From Allorhizobium pseudoryzae (lineage in GTDB: Bacteria > Pseudomonadota > Alphaproteobacteria > Rhizobiales > Rhizobiaceae), in the NCBI RefSeq assembly GCF_011046245.1, contig NZ_CP049241.1, positions 2,062,001-2,126,000 on the forward strand: 64,000 nt of DNA, given 5' to 3'. Positions 19,018 through 28,118 of the stretch are shown piece by piece. The stretch's first letter is position 1. Each line of letters begins with the position of its first letter. A program made the position numbers and the translations under genes. The notes beneath the pieces were generated by a model. The model worked only from the letters and a program-made list of their open reading frames with translations, searched no databases and was not told the DNA's origin.

Positions 19018-20613
19018 ATGGCACCTCGCGTTCTCGTGTCCGACGAACTGTCGGAAACCGCCGTCCAGATCTTCCGCGATCGCGGCGTCGAAGTCGATTT
19101 CCAGCCAAAGCTCGGCAAGGACAAGGACAAGCTTGCCGAAATCATCGGCAATTACGACGGTCTTGCCATCCGCTCGGCGACCAAGGTCACCGAAAAGCTG
19201 ATTGCTGCTGCCACAAACCTGAAGGTTGTCGGCCGCGCCGGTATCGGCGTCGACAACGTCGATATCCCGGCTGCCTCGAAGCGCGGTATCATCGTGATGA
19301 ACACGCCGTTCGGCAACTCCATCACGACGGCCGAACATGCCATCGCGCTGATGTTTGCCGTTGCCCGCCAGATCCCGGCTGCCGATTCCTCGACCCAGGC
19401 CGGCAAGTGGGAAAAGTCGAAGTTCATGGGTGTCGAAATCACCGGCAAGACGCTCGGCGTCATCGGCGCCGGCAATATCGGCTCCATCGTCTGCTCGCGC
19501 GCCATCGGGCTGAAGATGCATGTTCTGGCCTATGACCCCTTCCTGTCGGCCGAGCGCGCCCAGGAAATGGGTGTTACCAAGGTCGAGCTGGACGAACTGC
19601 TGGCGAAGGCCGATTTCATCACGCTGCACGTGCCGATGACCGACAAGACCCGCGGAATCCTCAACAAGGAGGCTCTCGCCAAGACGAAGCCGGGCGTGCG
19701 CATCGTCAACTGCGCCCGTGGTGGCCTGGTTGATGAGGCAGCACTCGCCGAAGCGATCAAGTCCGGCCATGTCGCCGGTGCCGCCTTTGACGTGTTCGAG
19801 GTCGAGCCCGCCACCGAAAGCCCGCTCTTCGGCCTGCCGAACGTCGTCTGCACCCCGCATCTTGGCGCCTCCACGACGGAAGCCCAGGAAAACGTGGCGC
19901 TGCAGGTGGCCGAGCAGATGGCGGACTACCTGGTTAAGGGTGCCGTTTCCAACGCCATCAACATGCCCTCGATCACCGCGGAAGAAGCGCCGATCCTGAA
20001 GCCGTTCATCCGTCTGGCGGATGTGCTGGGTTCGTTTGCCGGCCAGGTGACGGAGAACCCGATCAAGGCGATCGAAATCCTCTACGATGGCGTCACCGCC
20101 ACCATGAACACCAAGGCGCTCACCTCGGCGCTGCTCGCCGGCCTCATCCGCAACCAGGTGTCGGATGTGAACATGGTTTCGGCGCCGATCATGATCAAGG
20201 AAAAGGGCATCGTGCTTTCCGAGGTCAAGCGCGACAAGACCGGTGTCTATGACGGCTACATCAAGCTGACGGTGACGACCGAGAAGCAGACGCGCTCGGT
20301 GGCCGGTACCGTGTTCTCCGACGGCAAGCCGCGCTTCATCCAGATCAAGGGCATCAACCTGGATGCGGATGTCGGTCAGAACATGATCTACATCTCCAAC
20401 ACCGACGTTCCGGGCATGATCGGCTTCATGGGCACGACCCTCGGCAATGCCGGTGTCAACATCGCGAACTTCCAGCTCGGCCGGGAAAAGGAAGCCGGCG
20501 ATGCGATCGCGCTTCTCTATGTTGACGGCCAGGTGGACAAGGCGGTTCTGGACCAGCTGACCGCCAATCCGGCGATCAAGCAGGCCAAGCCGCTGACCTT
20601 CAACGTCGATTGA
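19018..20613 (+). CDS. serA: D-3-phosphoglycerate dehydrogenase SerA
   Basis: 531 residues, the long form with an allosteric intervening domain and a C-terminal ACT domain. The NAD-binding fold shows GVIGAGNIGSIVCSRAIG; the catalytic Arg/Glu/His lie in NCARGGLVDEAAL, DVFEVEPATESPL and TPHLGASTTEAQ. The ACT region (ISNTDVPGMIGFMGTTLGN) binds serine for feedback inhibition. It makes 3-phosphohydroxypyruvate, the substrate of the upstream SerC. AAGGAG precedes the ATG; a strong terminator follows. Confidence 0.97.
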   Translation: MAPRVLVSDELSETAVQIFRDRGVEVDFQPKLGKDKDKLAEIIGNYDGLAIRSATKVTEKLIAAATNLKVVGRAGIGVDNVDIPAASKRGIIVMNTPFGNSITTAEHAIALMFAVARQIPAADSSTQAGKWEKSKFMGVEITGKTLGVIGAGNIGSIVCSRAIGLKMHVLAYDPFLSAERAQEMGVTKVELDELLAKADFITLHVPMTDKTRGILNKEALAKTKPGVRIVNCARGGLVDEAALAEAIKSGHVAGAAFDVFEVEPATESPLFGLPNVVCTPHLGASTTEAQENVALQVAEQMADYLVKGAVSNAINMPSITAEEAPILKPFIRLADVLGSFAGQVTENPIKAIEILYDGVTATMNTKALTSALLAGLIRNQVSDVNMVSAPIMIKEKGIVLSEVKRDKTGVYDGYIKLTVTTEKQTRSVAGTVFSDGKPRFIQIKGINLDADVGQNMIYISNTDVPGMIGFMGTTLGNAGVNIANFQLGREKEAGDAIALLYVDGQVDKAVLDQLTANPAIKQAKPLTFNVD

Positions 20614-20639
20614 TTGGGATCGACCTCTCCCAAGACTTG

Positions 20640-20676
20640 AAAAGCCCGGCGCGAAACCTCGCGCCGGGCTTTTTCG
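20640..20676 (+). terminator. Rho-independent terminator after serA
   Basis: Perfect 14-base arms AAAAGCCCGGCGCG (20640-20653) and CGCGCCGGGCTTTT (20660-20673), loop AAACCT, and T-run to 20675. Confidence 0.88.
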
Positions 20677-20821
20677 TGTCGCTTCCGGTTGGGAAGGCAC
20701 CGTTTCCCGGTCAACTTTTCTCACAATTCCGAAAAATCGGATCGAACCCCTAAAAGCATCAACCGTTGATCGCTATATGGGAGCCATAACCCGCGGAAAG
20801 CGGAACTGTGAGGAGAGAGAA

Positions 20822-21841
20822 ATGTTTTCGACGCTTCGGCGCTTCAAGCATGCTGCATCGGTGTTGGCGATCGGGATGGTGGTGTCTCTGGCTGCCGTTG
20901 ACTATGCCGAGGCGCGCCGCGCCGGCTCGAGTGGTTTCGGCAGCCGCGGCACGCGCACGTTTGCAGCGCCGCCCGCCACCAGCACGGCGCCGGCTCCGGC
21001 TGCCCCGATCCAGCGCACGATGACGCCGAACCAGGCGACAAATCCGGCAGCACAGAATGCAGCGCGCCCGCAAAACGCGGCCCAGCCGCAGCAGCGCCGC
21101 GGCCTCTTCGGCGGTCTTGCGGGCGGCATTCTGGGCGGACTTTTCCTCGGCGGCCTGTTCGGCATGCTGATGGGCCATGGCTTTGGCGGTCTTGCCGGCA
21201 TGCTCGGCCTGATGTTCCAGATGCTTCTGATCGGCGGCGCGATCTTCCTGCTGATGCGCCTGTTCGCCCGTCGTTCGCAGCCGGCGGCCCAGTCGGCCAG
21301 CGGCATGGGCCGCAATGCCTATCAGGCCCCGAACGCGCAAGGGTCCGGTTTCAAGATCCCGCAGATGGGCTCGATGGCCGGTGGTGCGGCGGCAGCCGCT
21401 GCCACCAAGCCGCGCGCGCCGGGCGTGACCGACGAGATCGGCATCACGTCGGCGGATCTGGATGCCTTCGAGCGCCTGCTGACCGAGGTGCAGACGGCCT
21501 ACGGTGCCGAGGATTACGCCAAGCTGCGCGCGCTCGCTACGCCGGAAGCCATGTCCTATCTCGCGGAAGAACTGGGTGAAAACGCCACCCAGGGCCTGCG
21601 CAACGAGGTGAAGGACGTGAAGCTGCTGCAGGGTGATCTGGCTGAAGCCTGGCGCGAAGACGGCAAGGAGTTTGCCACGGTCGCGCTGCGCTACGAAAGC
21701 ATCGACGTCATGCTGAACCGCAACTCCGGCAAGCTGGTGCAGGGCAATGCCGAAACCGCGAGCGAAAGCACCGAGATCTGGACTTTCGTGCGCGCGCCGG
21801 GCGGCGAGTGGAAGCTCTCCGCCATCCAGGGCACGGATTGA
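20822..21841 (+). CDS. Tim44-like domain membrane protein
   Basis: 339 residues; the ATG at 20822 follows GAGGAGAGAGA. An N-terminal hydrophobic signal (ASVLAIGMVVSLAAV) precedes an Ala/Gln/Pro-rich stretch, then a Gly-rich double membrane region (GGLAGGILGGLFLGGLFG and LGLMFQMLLIGGAIFLLM, about 95-150). The C-terminal 140 residues (SADLDAFERLLTEVQTAYG, SYLAEELGENATQGLRNEV, ESTEIWTFVRAPGGEWKLSA) match the Tim44/MRP-L45 domain. Bacterial members are membrane proteins of unclear role. A weak EcfG-like element (CGAAC-N16-CGTT, about 20744) lacks the first G. Confidence 0.82.
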   Translation: MFSTLRRFKHAASVLAIGMVVSLAAVDYAEARRAGSSGFGSRGTRTFAAPPATSTAPAPAAPIQRTMTPNQATNPAAQNAARPQNAAQPQQRRGLFGGLAGGILGGLFLGGLFGMLMGHGFGGLAGMLGLMFQMLLIGGAIFLLMRLFARRSQPAAQSASGMGRNAYQAPNAQGSGFKIPQMGSMAGGAAAAAATKPRAPGVTDEIGITSADLDAFERLLTEVQTAYGAEDYAKLRALATPEAMSYLAEELGENATQGLRNEVKDVKLLQGDLAEAWREDGKEFATVALRYESIDVMLNRNSGKLVQGNAETASESTEIWTFVRAPGGEWKLSAIQGTD

Positions 21842-21844
21842 GTG

Positions 21845-22267
21845 TCACAGCCGGGCGCGCGTCGCTTCGTCCGGTTGTCCATCATAAAATTGCAGAAGGG
21901 CTTGGCCAAAGGCTGAGCCCTTTTTGCTGACCGCATCAAACAGTGTCATCGACGAGCGGAATTTGAGATCGTCCGGCGAGCCGAGGATGGCATGCGCCGA
22001 GCGGTGCTTATGGATCAGCATGGCGTCGGTGCAGTCCAGAAGCCGTTTTCCAAGCAGGGGATGGACAAGATAGGCTTCGGCCTCCGCCCGACTGACGATC
22101 GCATAACGCTCCGCCATCGGAGAATGACCAAGTCCCCGGATCTGCGGAAAGATGAACCACATCCAGTGGGAGCGCTTGCGCCCATCCTTCAGTTCCTGCA
22201 GCGCTTGCGCATAAACCGGCTGCTGGGCGGAAAGAAAGCGGGAGAGGTCGTGCGGATCATCGGTCAT
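21845..22267 (-). CDS. DUF1810 family protein
   Basis: 140 residues from the ATG at 22267 (AAGGAGACCCCGCA upstream). The family signature is clear: DLSRFLSAQQPVYAQALQEL, then GRKRSHWMWFIFPQIRGLG and RYAIVSRAEAEAYLVHPLLG, with LRSSMTLFDAV-like FRSSMTLFDAVSKKGSAFG. These are calpastatin-like small cytoplasmic proteins with no known activity in bacteria. The gene is convergent with the Tim44-domain gene, only 3 bp apart, and divergent from the MscS gene. Confidence 0.85.
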   Translation of the reverse strand: MTDDPHDLSRFLSAQQPVYAQALQELKDGRKRSHWMWFIFPQIRGLGHSPMAERYAIVSRAEAEAYLVHPLLGKRLLDCTDAMLIHKHRSAHAILGSPDDLKFRSSMTLFDAVSKKGSAFGQALLQFYDGQPDEATRARL

Positions 22268-22383
22268 TGCGGGGTCTCCTTCTTTGACCCAACGGTTTTC
22301 TGCCACGGCGGTTGCCGGTGTCTTCACCCTTTTGTCAGCACCGTTCTCTTTTCCTTGCTGCATTGCACCCTAATTCATGCCGC

Positions 22384-23511
22384 ATGGAACAACGTCTGGA
22401 AAACACAATCGAGCTGGTGATCCGCTGGCTGCCCGACTGGCTGCTGAGCATGATGACGCTGATTGCCGCCGTCTTGATCGGCTGGCTGATCCACCGCTTA
22501 GTCTTTCGGCTGCTGACCCGCATCGTCGCCAATCGCGATCTCTTCTGGCGCTCACTGGTCTCGCGCACCGAGCGACCGCTCCGTCTTGCGATCGTCACCT
22601 GGGTCATGGCGCCGGCCGTCTCCATCGCGCCGCTCAGCGACAGTGAGACCGGTATTCTGCGGCATGTCCTGCTTTTGTGTTTCATCGTGCTCGTCGGCTG
22701 GATGGCCCGTACCACGCTGCATATCTGGACCACCGTCTACCTCAGGCGTTTCAAGCTTGACGCGGAAGACAATCTGCTTGCGCGCAAACATGTCACGCAG
22801 TCGCGGATCATGGAACGGGTGGCGGCAACGCTGATCATTGCGTTTACGCTGTCGGCAGCGCTGATGACGTTTCCGGCGGTGCGTCAATACGGCGTCTCGT
22901 TGATGGCGTCTGCCGGTGTGGCCGGCATCGTGCTTGGCCTGGCGCTTCAACCGGTTTTGAAGAACCTGTTCGCCGGCATTCAGCTGGCGATCACCCAGCC
23001 GATCCGCATCGATGACGCGCTGCTGGTGGAAGGCGAGTGGGGCAAGGTGGAGGAAATCACCTCGACCTATGTGGTCGTCAAACTCTGGGACTGGCGCCGC
23101 CTCATCCTGCCGCTCGGCTATTTCATCGAAAAGCCGTTCCAGAACTGGACCCGGGAGGGCGCATCGCTGATCGGCACCGTGATGATCTACCTGGATTATA
23201 CCGTTCCCGTCGCAGACGTCCGTCGCAAGGTCGAGGAGATTGCTGCCGCTTCCGCCCTTTGGGACCGGCAGGTGGTGAATGTCGCCGTGACCGATTTCCG
23301 CGAAGCCGTGATGGAGGTGCGCATCCTCGTCTCCGCCAGCGATGCCGGCAAGGCGTTCGATCTGCGCTGCGAGGTGCGCGAAAAACTGATTGCCTTCATC
23401 CAGCAGGACTATCCGGCCTCGCTGCCCAAGGTGCGGGCCGAGCTTGCCGAAGGCCAGGAGCTTCGCACCCAGCCGGCGAGCGACGGCGCTACCCGGGTGA
23501 TGCAGTCGTGA
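22384..23511 (+). CDS. MscS family mechanosensitive channel
   Basis: 375 residues from the ATG at 22384; an in-frame TTG at 22312 would add 24 residues without a ribosome site. The N-terminal third contains membrane helices (LLSMMTLIAAVLIGWLIHRL, HVLLLCFIVLVGWMA, VAATLIIAFTLSAALM). The pore helix GVSLMASAGVAGIVLGLALQ and the following KNLFAGIQLAITQPIRIDD are the MscS signature, with the beta-domain VEGEWGKVEEITSTYVVVKLWDWRR and KPFQNWTREG. It releases solutes on osmotic downshift or is a related small-conductance channel. Confidence 0.9.
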   Translation: MEQRLENTIELVIRWLPDWLLSMMTLIAAVLIGWLIHRLVFRLLTRIVANRDLFWRSLVSRTERPLRLAIVTWVMAPAVSIAPLSDSETGILRHVLLLCFIVLVGWMARTTLHIWTTVYLRRFKLDAEDNLLARKHVTQSRIMERVAATLIIAFTLSAALMTFPAVRQYGVSLMASAGVAGIVLGLALQPVLKNLFAGIQLAITQPIRIDDALLVEGEWGKVEEITSTYVVVKLWDWRRLILPLGYFIEKPFQNWTREGASLIGTVMIYLDYTVPVADVRRKVEEIAAASALWDRQVVNVAVTDFREAVMEVRILVSASDAGKAFDLRCEVREKLIAFIQQDYPASLPKVRAELAEGQELRTQPASDGATRVMQS

Positions 23512-23667
23512 TCCGTCACTGAGCGGAGCAAATGCCGAAAACCTTGCGTTTTGGTCGCGTCCTTTCTATATCCGCGGTTCAGATGAAGGGCGGCCGACCC
23601 CGCCCACCGAGAATGAGCTTGAGCCGGCGCTGGTTGTTGCGCGGCAGTGTCGAGCGAGAGAGTTCCT

Positions 23668-24864
23668 GTGAATACGCTGGATTTTGACAAGAAGCCGGAA
23701 GATACGCGCATTGTCGTTGCCATGTCGGGCGGCGTCGATTCCTCAGTGGTGGCCGGGCTCCTGAAACGCCAGGGCTATGACGTGCTCGGCATCACGCTGC
23801 AGCTTTACGATCATGGCGCGGCCGTGCACCGCGCCGGTTCCTGCTGCGCCGGCCAGGATATCGAAGATGCGCGACGTGTCTCGGAAACGCTCGGCATTCC
23901 GCATTACGTTCTGGACTACGAAAAGCGGTTCCGCGAAACGGTGATCAATCCGTTTGCCGAAGCCTATGCCATGGGCGAAACGCCGGTGCCTTGCGTGGCC
24001 TGCAACCAGACGGTCAAGTTCGCCGATCTTCTGGCGACCGCCCGCGAGCTCGGCGCCGATGCGCTGGCAACCGGCCATTATATCCGCTCCAGCCGCAATC
24101 CGTCCGTCGACAACCCGAACCGCCGCGCGCTTTACCGGCCGATCGATGCGGATCGTGACCAGAGCTGGTTCCTGTTTGCCACCACGCAGGAGCAGATCGA
24201 TTACCTGCGCTTCCCGCTCGGCGGCATGTCGAAGGCCGAGGTGCGGCTGCTTGCCGAGGAGATGGGGCTCGTTGTCGCCAAGAAGGCCGACAGCCAGGAC
24301 ATCTGCTTCGTGCCGCAGGGAAAGTATGCCGACATCATCAGCAAGGTGAAGCCGAATGCGGCGCTCGCCGGCGAGATCGTGCACCTCGATGGCCGTGTGC
24401 TCGGTCGCCATGAAGGCATCGTGCATTATACGATCGGCCAGCGGAAGGGGCTGGGCGTCGCCACCGGCGAGCCGCTCTACGTCGTCTATCTCGACGCCCG
24501 CTCGCGCCGTGTCATCGTCGGGCCGAAGGAGGCGCTCGATACGCACCGCGTCTATCTGCGCGACATGAACTGGATCGGCGACCGGGCCTTGGCAGACGAT
24601 GCGGGCCAGGGTTTCGCCTGCTTCGCCAAGGTGCGTTCCACCCGTCCGCCGACACCGGCAACGCTTTTTGCCGACGAGAAGGGCATCTATGTCGATCTTG
24701 CGATCGGCGAAGCGGGCGTGGCATCGGGCCAGGCCTGCGTGCTCTATTCGGCGGAAGGGGCCGATGCACGCGTCTGGGGCGGCGGTTTCATCGAGCGTTC
24801 GGAACGCGCCGCGGAGGCGGAAGCCTCGCTGAAGGCACTTCTTGCGACACCGGTCGCAGCTTGA
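23668..24864 (+). CDS. mnmA: tRNA-specific 2-thiouridylase MnmA
   Basis: 398 residues from the GTG at 23668, preferred because GAGAGAG lies 5 bases upstream; another GTG at 23647 is possible. PP-loop [15 protein letters not shown] near residue 18; the persulfide Cys pair is in [14 protein letters not shown] and [11 protein letters not shown]. Further blocks are [20 protein letters not shown] and [13 protein letters not shown]. It thiolates U34 of Lys, Glu and Gln tRNAs using sulfur relayed through cysteine desulfurase. Confidence 0.95.
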   Translation: MNTLDFDKKPEDTRIVVAMSGGVDSSVVAGLLKRQGYDVLGITLQLYDHGAAVHRAGSCCAGQDIEDARRVSETLGIPHYVLDYEKRFRETVINPFAEAYAMGETPVPCVACNQTVKFADLLATARELGADALATGHYIRSSRNPSVDNPNRRALYRPIDADRDQSWFLFATTQEQIDYLRFPLGGMSKAEVRLLAEEMGLVVAKKADSQDICFVPQGKYADIISKVKPNAALAGEIVHLDGRVLGRHEGIVHYTIGQRKGLGVATGEPLYVVYLDARSRRVIVGPKEALDTHRVYLRDMNWIGDRALADDAGQGFACFAKVRSTRPPTPATLFADEKGIYVDLAIGEAGVASGQACVLYSAEGADARVWGGGFIERSERAAEAEASLKALLATPVAA

Positions 24865-24918
24865 GGCCGCCTCTCTCCAAGCTTGCGGAAAAGCGACAGT
24901 TTTTTGACGCAAGCGTGC

Positions 24919-24948
24919 TTGACTTTGGTCTGAGCATCACTCTATAAG
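24919..24948 (+). promoter_or_regulatory. Sigma-70-type promoter of the tRNA gene
   Basis: TTGACT (24919-24924), about 18 bases, TATAAG (24943-24948), 54 bases before the tRNA, with a GC-rich discriminator after it. This is the strong type seen before stable RNA genes. Confidence 0.65.
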
Positions 24949-25002
24949 CCCCCCATCGCGCCGGACGGAGACGCTTTTTGAAAGCGGACCGAAGCGCGGT
25001 GT

Positions 25003-25079
25003 GGCGGGGTAGCTCAGGTGGTTAGAGCGTGGGATTCATAACCCCAAGGTCGGCGGTTCAAGTCCGCCCCCCGCTACCA
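25003..25079 (+). tRNA. tRNA-Met (anticodon CAT)
   Basis: 77 bases including encoded CCA. Acceptor GGCGGGG pairs with CCCCGCT (a G-U first pair), D stem GCTC/GAGC, anticodon loop TTCATAA with CAT at 25037-25039, T arm GGCGG TTCAAGT CCGCC. The anticodon stem has an A.C pair next to the loop. The G-U first pair and lack of the initiator features (GGG/CCC stem) argue against tRNA-fMet; elongator Met is the best call, but a TilS-modified tRNA-Ile(CAU) cannot be excluded by sequence reading alone. Confidence 0.85.
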
Positions 25080-25115
25080 CTCCAGTCTTCTGCTTGAAAA
25101 GTTTGGCAGGTCGAC

Positions 25116-25146
25116 AAGGCGCACGGGTTTCCGGAGCGCCTTTTTT
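25116..25146 (+). terminator. Terminator after the tRNA gene
   Basis: AAGGCGC (25116-25122) pairs with GCGCCTT (25136-25142), followed by a T-run to 25146. Confidence 0.75.
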
Positions 25147-25232
25147 CATGCGCGCCATCGGCAGGTGTCAAAGGAGAGCCCTGTCGAGGAGGTGCGAGAG
25201 CGGGCCTTTGCCCGCTCCTGCCGGTCTTGGGA

Positions 25233-25454
25233 TCAGATGGTCAGCGAGCGCAGCTTGAGGGCTGCTGCCACGCGCTGGAGACGGCTGGGATCGAGATCCG
25301 CTCCGGTCTCGATCACTTCCAGTTCCTGCACGGTCAATCCGCAGGCAATGGCGAGATCCTCCAGGCTATAGCCGGCGGTGCGTCGTGCATCTGCAATGGT
25401 CGAGGCAATGGAAACGGAGTTCTTTGTATCGAAATCAGTCTGAGAGATGGTCAT
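25233..25454 (-). CDS. Small helix-turn-helix (XRE-like) protein
   Basis: 73 residues, with AAAGGAGTGATCC before the ATG at 25454. The central part AGYSLEDLAIACGLTVQELE followed by ADLDPSRLQRVAAALKL is a Cro/CI-type helix-turn-helix with little else, so it is a stand-alone DNA-binding domain. There is no toxin-like partner next to it and no clue to the target. It faces the tRNA terminator and ends 87 bp from it. Confidence 0.72.
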   Translation of the reverse strand: MTISQTDFDTKNSVSIASTIADARRTAGYSLEDLAIACGLTVQELEVIETGADLDPSRLQRVAAALKLRSLTI

Positions 25455-25843
25455 GGATCACTCCTTTGGGTGTGCCGACCGAAGTCGGAAAATGAAGCAT
25501 CAGCAGCAAAGGATGTTGCGGTGCTGATAAACGCATGCCGCAGCGCACCATAGATAGGCCTGAATTTTGAAGAGTCAAAGAGCAATCGCCCCACGCTGCC
25601 TCCGCGGCGCCATTTTGTTGCCCTGAGACGCGTTTTTTGGTCCTGTTGCGTACCATTTGATGTCGGATAAGTCGTCGCGCCCGTTCTGATTGCGCATTTC
25701 GACCGCCTCAAGGATCGGAGAAAGTCATGCTCAGGTCCGGCAAAGCCGTGGCAAAGCATTTCCCCCGTTGATCTTGACGGACGTGGCAAGTCAGACGACA
25801 CTCTTTCGTGTACAGGATGTCCATCAAACTGGGAGTTGCGACT
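25455..25843. other. Gene-free interval of about 390 bp
   Basis: No convincing frame in either strand. It divides the promoters of the small HTH gene (minus) and the short plus-strand ORF at 25844. I see no clear EcfG or FNR motif. A TTGATCTTGACGG stretch at about 25776 resembles a sigma-70 -35 region but no good -10 follows. Confidence 0.5.
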
Positions 25844-26032
25844 ATGATTGGTGGTTTGACTCTGTTTGGTTTCGATCTCTTCGGTCTGTCGGAACGATCA
25901 ATGCTGCGTCAGCAGCCGGCCGTACCACAGCCGACAGACGAACCCCGTCCGGAGGCGGATGAGGTCAAGCACGATGAGCGGTCGGTCGAGCCGTCCGAAA
26001 GCTTTTTCTGGGGCATGTATCCGGTCTATTGA
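25844..26032 (+). CDS. Small hypothetical protein
   Basis: 62 residues from the ATG at 25844, chosen because GGGAG lies 8 bases upstream; an ATG at 25817 and a GTG at 25808 are also in frame. It has a short hydrophobic start (IGGLTLFGFDLFGL) and then an acidic, Pro/Glu-rich tail (VPQPTDEPRPEADEVKHDER). I do not recognise a family. The N-terminal segment could be a membrane anchor. It precedes the PfkB kinase by 184 bp and may not be part of its unit. Confidence 0.45.
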   Translation: MIGGLTLFGFDLFGLSERSMLRQQPAVPQPTDEPRPEADEVKHDERSVEPSESFFWGMYPVY

Positions 26033-26216
26033 CCTTTTCGCACTGCAGCATGGCGGCAGCCGGTTCGAGCGCCGGCCGTGCCTCATTCCGTCATCCGGCT
26101 GCGCTGGATCAAACAAAACATGTGCCTGCGTGTTAGCCATGTAAGGATGGGCGGCTTCATCCAAGCTGCCCGGTTCCTGATCCTGCGATGCAGGCTGGTT
26201 TTTGAAAGGCGCGCGC

Positions 26217-27179
26217 ATGTCCGATATCCTGTGCATTACGCTCAATCCGACACTTGATCTGTCGAACGAGGTGGACCGGGTCGTGCCCACCCACAAGATG
26301 CGGGTGCGCAACCAGCGCCACGATGTTGGCGGCGGCGGCATCAATGTGGCCCGTGTCGTGGCGGAACTCGGTGGCGCTGTGGATGCGCTGGTGCTCTCCG
26401 GGGGCGCGAGCGGCACCATTCTGGAGGCGGGGTTAAAGGCGCTGCCTGTCGGCGTGCACGTCTTCCCGATGGCTGGCGATGTGCGGATCGCCTTCATGGT
26501 CTACGAGCAGCAGACCGGCCAGGAATATCGTTTCGTGCCCGAAGGACCGCTCGTCAGCGAGGCTGAGCTTCAGCCGCTGCTCGATTTTCTCGAGACCCAT
26601 CCGGCGCGTTTTGTCGTGGCGAGCGGCAGCCTGCCGCGCGGTCTTGCGGCGGAGACCTATGCCCGCATGGCAAGGATCGCGCGGCGCACCGGTGCGCGCT
26701 TCGTGCTGGATGCCTCCGGCGATGTTCTCTCGGCGGCCCTGGACGAGGGCGGCATCTTTCTGTTCAAACCCAGTCTCAGCGAGTTGGAGAAACTCGCTGG
26801 TCAAAGTTTCTCCATCGAAGCCGCCAGCCAGTTTGCCGGCGACCTTGTCGCGCGTGGTTCGGTCGAGAACGTAGCGCTCACGCTTGGTGCAGACGGCGCC
26901 ATGCTGATCCATGCCGAGGGCGTGTTCCGCATGCCGGCAATCCCCGTTCCGGTCCGCTCGGCGGTCGGTGCGGGCGACAGTTTCGTCGGTGCCATGGTCT
27001 GGGCGCTGTCGCAGGGGCAGGGGATGCGGGAGGCTTTCCGCTTCGGCGTTGCGGCGGGTGCAGCGGCGGTCATGACGCCCGGCACGGAGCTTTGCCGGCG
27101 GGCCGATATCCTCAGCCTCTACGCCAAGGCCTGCGCCGATCAGCATGAGGCCCAGGCTGCACGCTGGACGGCAGGCTGA
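26217..27179 (+). CDS. PfkB family sugar kinase (1-phosphofructokinase/6-phosphofructokinase type)
   Basis: 320 residues from the ATG at 26217. The PfkB family is shown by NPTLDLSNEVDRVVP, the substrate loop GGGGINVARVVAELGG near 38-53, and the C-terminal ATP/anion-hole signature VGAGDSFVGAMVWALSQG near 252-270 with the catalytic Asp. The closest functional types are 1-phosphofructokinase (FruK), tagatose-6-phosphate kinase and E. coli Pfk-2; sequence reading cannot decide. There is no fru phosphotransferase nearby, which favours a Pfk-2-like role. The next gene is a universal stress protein behind an FNR-type box, a pairing compatible with low-oxygen metabolism. Confidence 0.85.
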   Translation: MSDILCITLNPTLDLSNEVDRVVPTHKMRVRNQRHDVGGGGINVARVVAELGGAVDALVLSGGASGTILEAGLKALPVGVHVFPMAGDVRIAFMVYEQQTGQEYRFVPEGPLVSEAELQPLLDFLETHPARFVVASGSLPRGLAAETYARMARIARRTGARFVLDASGDVLSAALDEGGIFLFKPSLSELEKLAGQSFSIEAASQFAGDLVARGSVENVALTLGADGAMLIHAEGVFRMPAIPVPVRSAVGAGDSFVGAMVWALSQGQGMREAFRFGVAAGAAAVMTPGTELCRRADILSLYAKACADQHEAQAARWTAG

Positions 27180-27199
27180 GCAAGATTTCTCGTCGAAGT

Positions 27200-27213
27200 T
27201 TGACGAAGATCAA
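27200..27213. promoter_or_regulatory. FNR/FnrN/FixK-type box before the universal stress gene
   Basis: TTGAC-GAAG-ATCAA, an exact match to TTGAY-N4-RTCAA, centred about 81 bp before the ATG at 27288. This leaves room for an activator-dependent (-41.5) start near 27248. Confidence 0.6.
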
Positions 27214-27287
27214 GAGGGGCGCGGGCTGCTTCGCCTAGTTTGCCTGCAGCCGGCCGTCAGGCCCGAGCAGTTGCAAGGAGAAAGACA

Positions 27288-28118
27288 ATGTTGTTCAAGA
27301 CCGTTCTAGCCGTCATCGGCAGCAAGGATCAGGCGGCCGACATTCACCGGGCGATCGAGGTAGCGACGAAGCTCGGCGCGCATCTGTCCGTGCTGGCGGT
27401 GGATCTGTCGCTTCCGCCGACGGTGGGGGATTATCCGGTCGGCACCGCCTGGCTGGACAATCGCGTCGAGGATATCAAGGCGCTGCACGAAGCCGCCGAC
27501 AAGGCCAAGGCCGCCTGCGAAACCGCCGGCATTCCCTTCGATCTGGAGCGTTATTACACCGAAAAGGCCTTCCTGGCCGATACCGTGTTCCGCCGGGCCC
27601 TCTATACCGATCTCGTGGTGATGGGCGACAAGACACGAGCCGTTTCGGCCATCCTCAATTCCGTCGTTGATGGCGCGGTCTTCGATGCCCAGCGGCCGAT
27701 GCTGCTGCTGCCCGGCGCCGACCGGCCGGTGGAGAAGGTGAAGACGGTGATGCTTGCCTGGAATTCGCGCGCCGAAGCCGGCCGTGCGGCACGGGAGGCG
27801 ATCGATTTCCTCAGCAATGCCGAGAGCGTGCATGTCGTCCTCGTCGATCCGGACGCGTCGTATCAGGCAAGCGGCGGCGAACCGGGCGCGGATGTGGCGG
27901 CTTTCCTCGCCCGCCACGGGGTCAACGTGACCGTGGATCAACTGCCGAGCGGCGGTCGTCCGGTCGAGGATATTTTGAGAAACCATGCGGTCGAGATCGG
28001 CGCCGATCTCATCGTCATGGGCGCCTATGGCCATTCGCGGCTGCGCGAGCGCGTGTTCGGCGGCGTGACACAGTCGATGCTGGAGAACCCTCCGGTACCG
28101 GTGCTGATTGCGAGGTAA
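27288..28118 (+). CDS. Tandem-domain universal stress protein
   Basis: 276 residues from the ATG at 27288 (AAGGAGA upstream). Two UspA folds are visible: the first from FKTVLAVIGSKDQAADIHRA to DLVVMGDKTRAVS, the second from KVKTVMLAWNSRAEAGRAAR to ADLIVMGAYGHSRLRERVFG. The second domain keeps the ATP-binding motif G-x2-G-x9-G(S/T) in outline; in the first it is degenerate. Such proteins support survival under growth arrest or low oxygen, and an FNR-type box lies upstream. Confidence 0.9.
   Translation: MLFKTVLAVIGSKDQAADIHRAIEVATKLGAHLSVLAVDLSLPPTVGDYPVGTAWLDNRVEDIKALHEAADKAKAACETAGIPFDLERYYTEKAFLADTVFRRALYTDLVVMGDKTRAVSAILNSVVDGAVFDAQRPMLLLPGADRPVEKVKTVMLAWNSRAEAGRAAREAIDFLSNAESVHVVLVDPDASYQASGGEPGADVAAFLARHGVNVTVDQLPSGGRPVEDILRNHAVEIGADLIVMGAYGHSRLRERVFGGVTQSMLENPPVPVLIAR

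Noticed and set aside
20744..20767. EcfG promoter before the Tim44-domain gene
   Set aside because: CGAAC-N16-CGTT lacks the first G of GGAAC, which is strongly conserved, so it is mentioned in the gene entry but not called.
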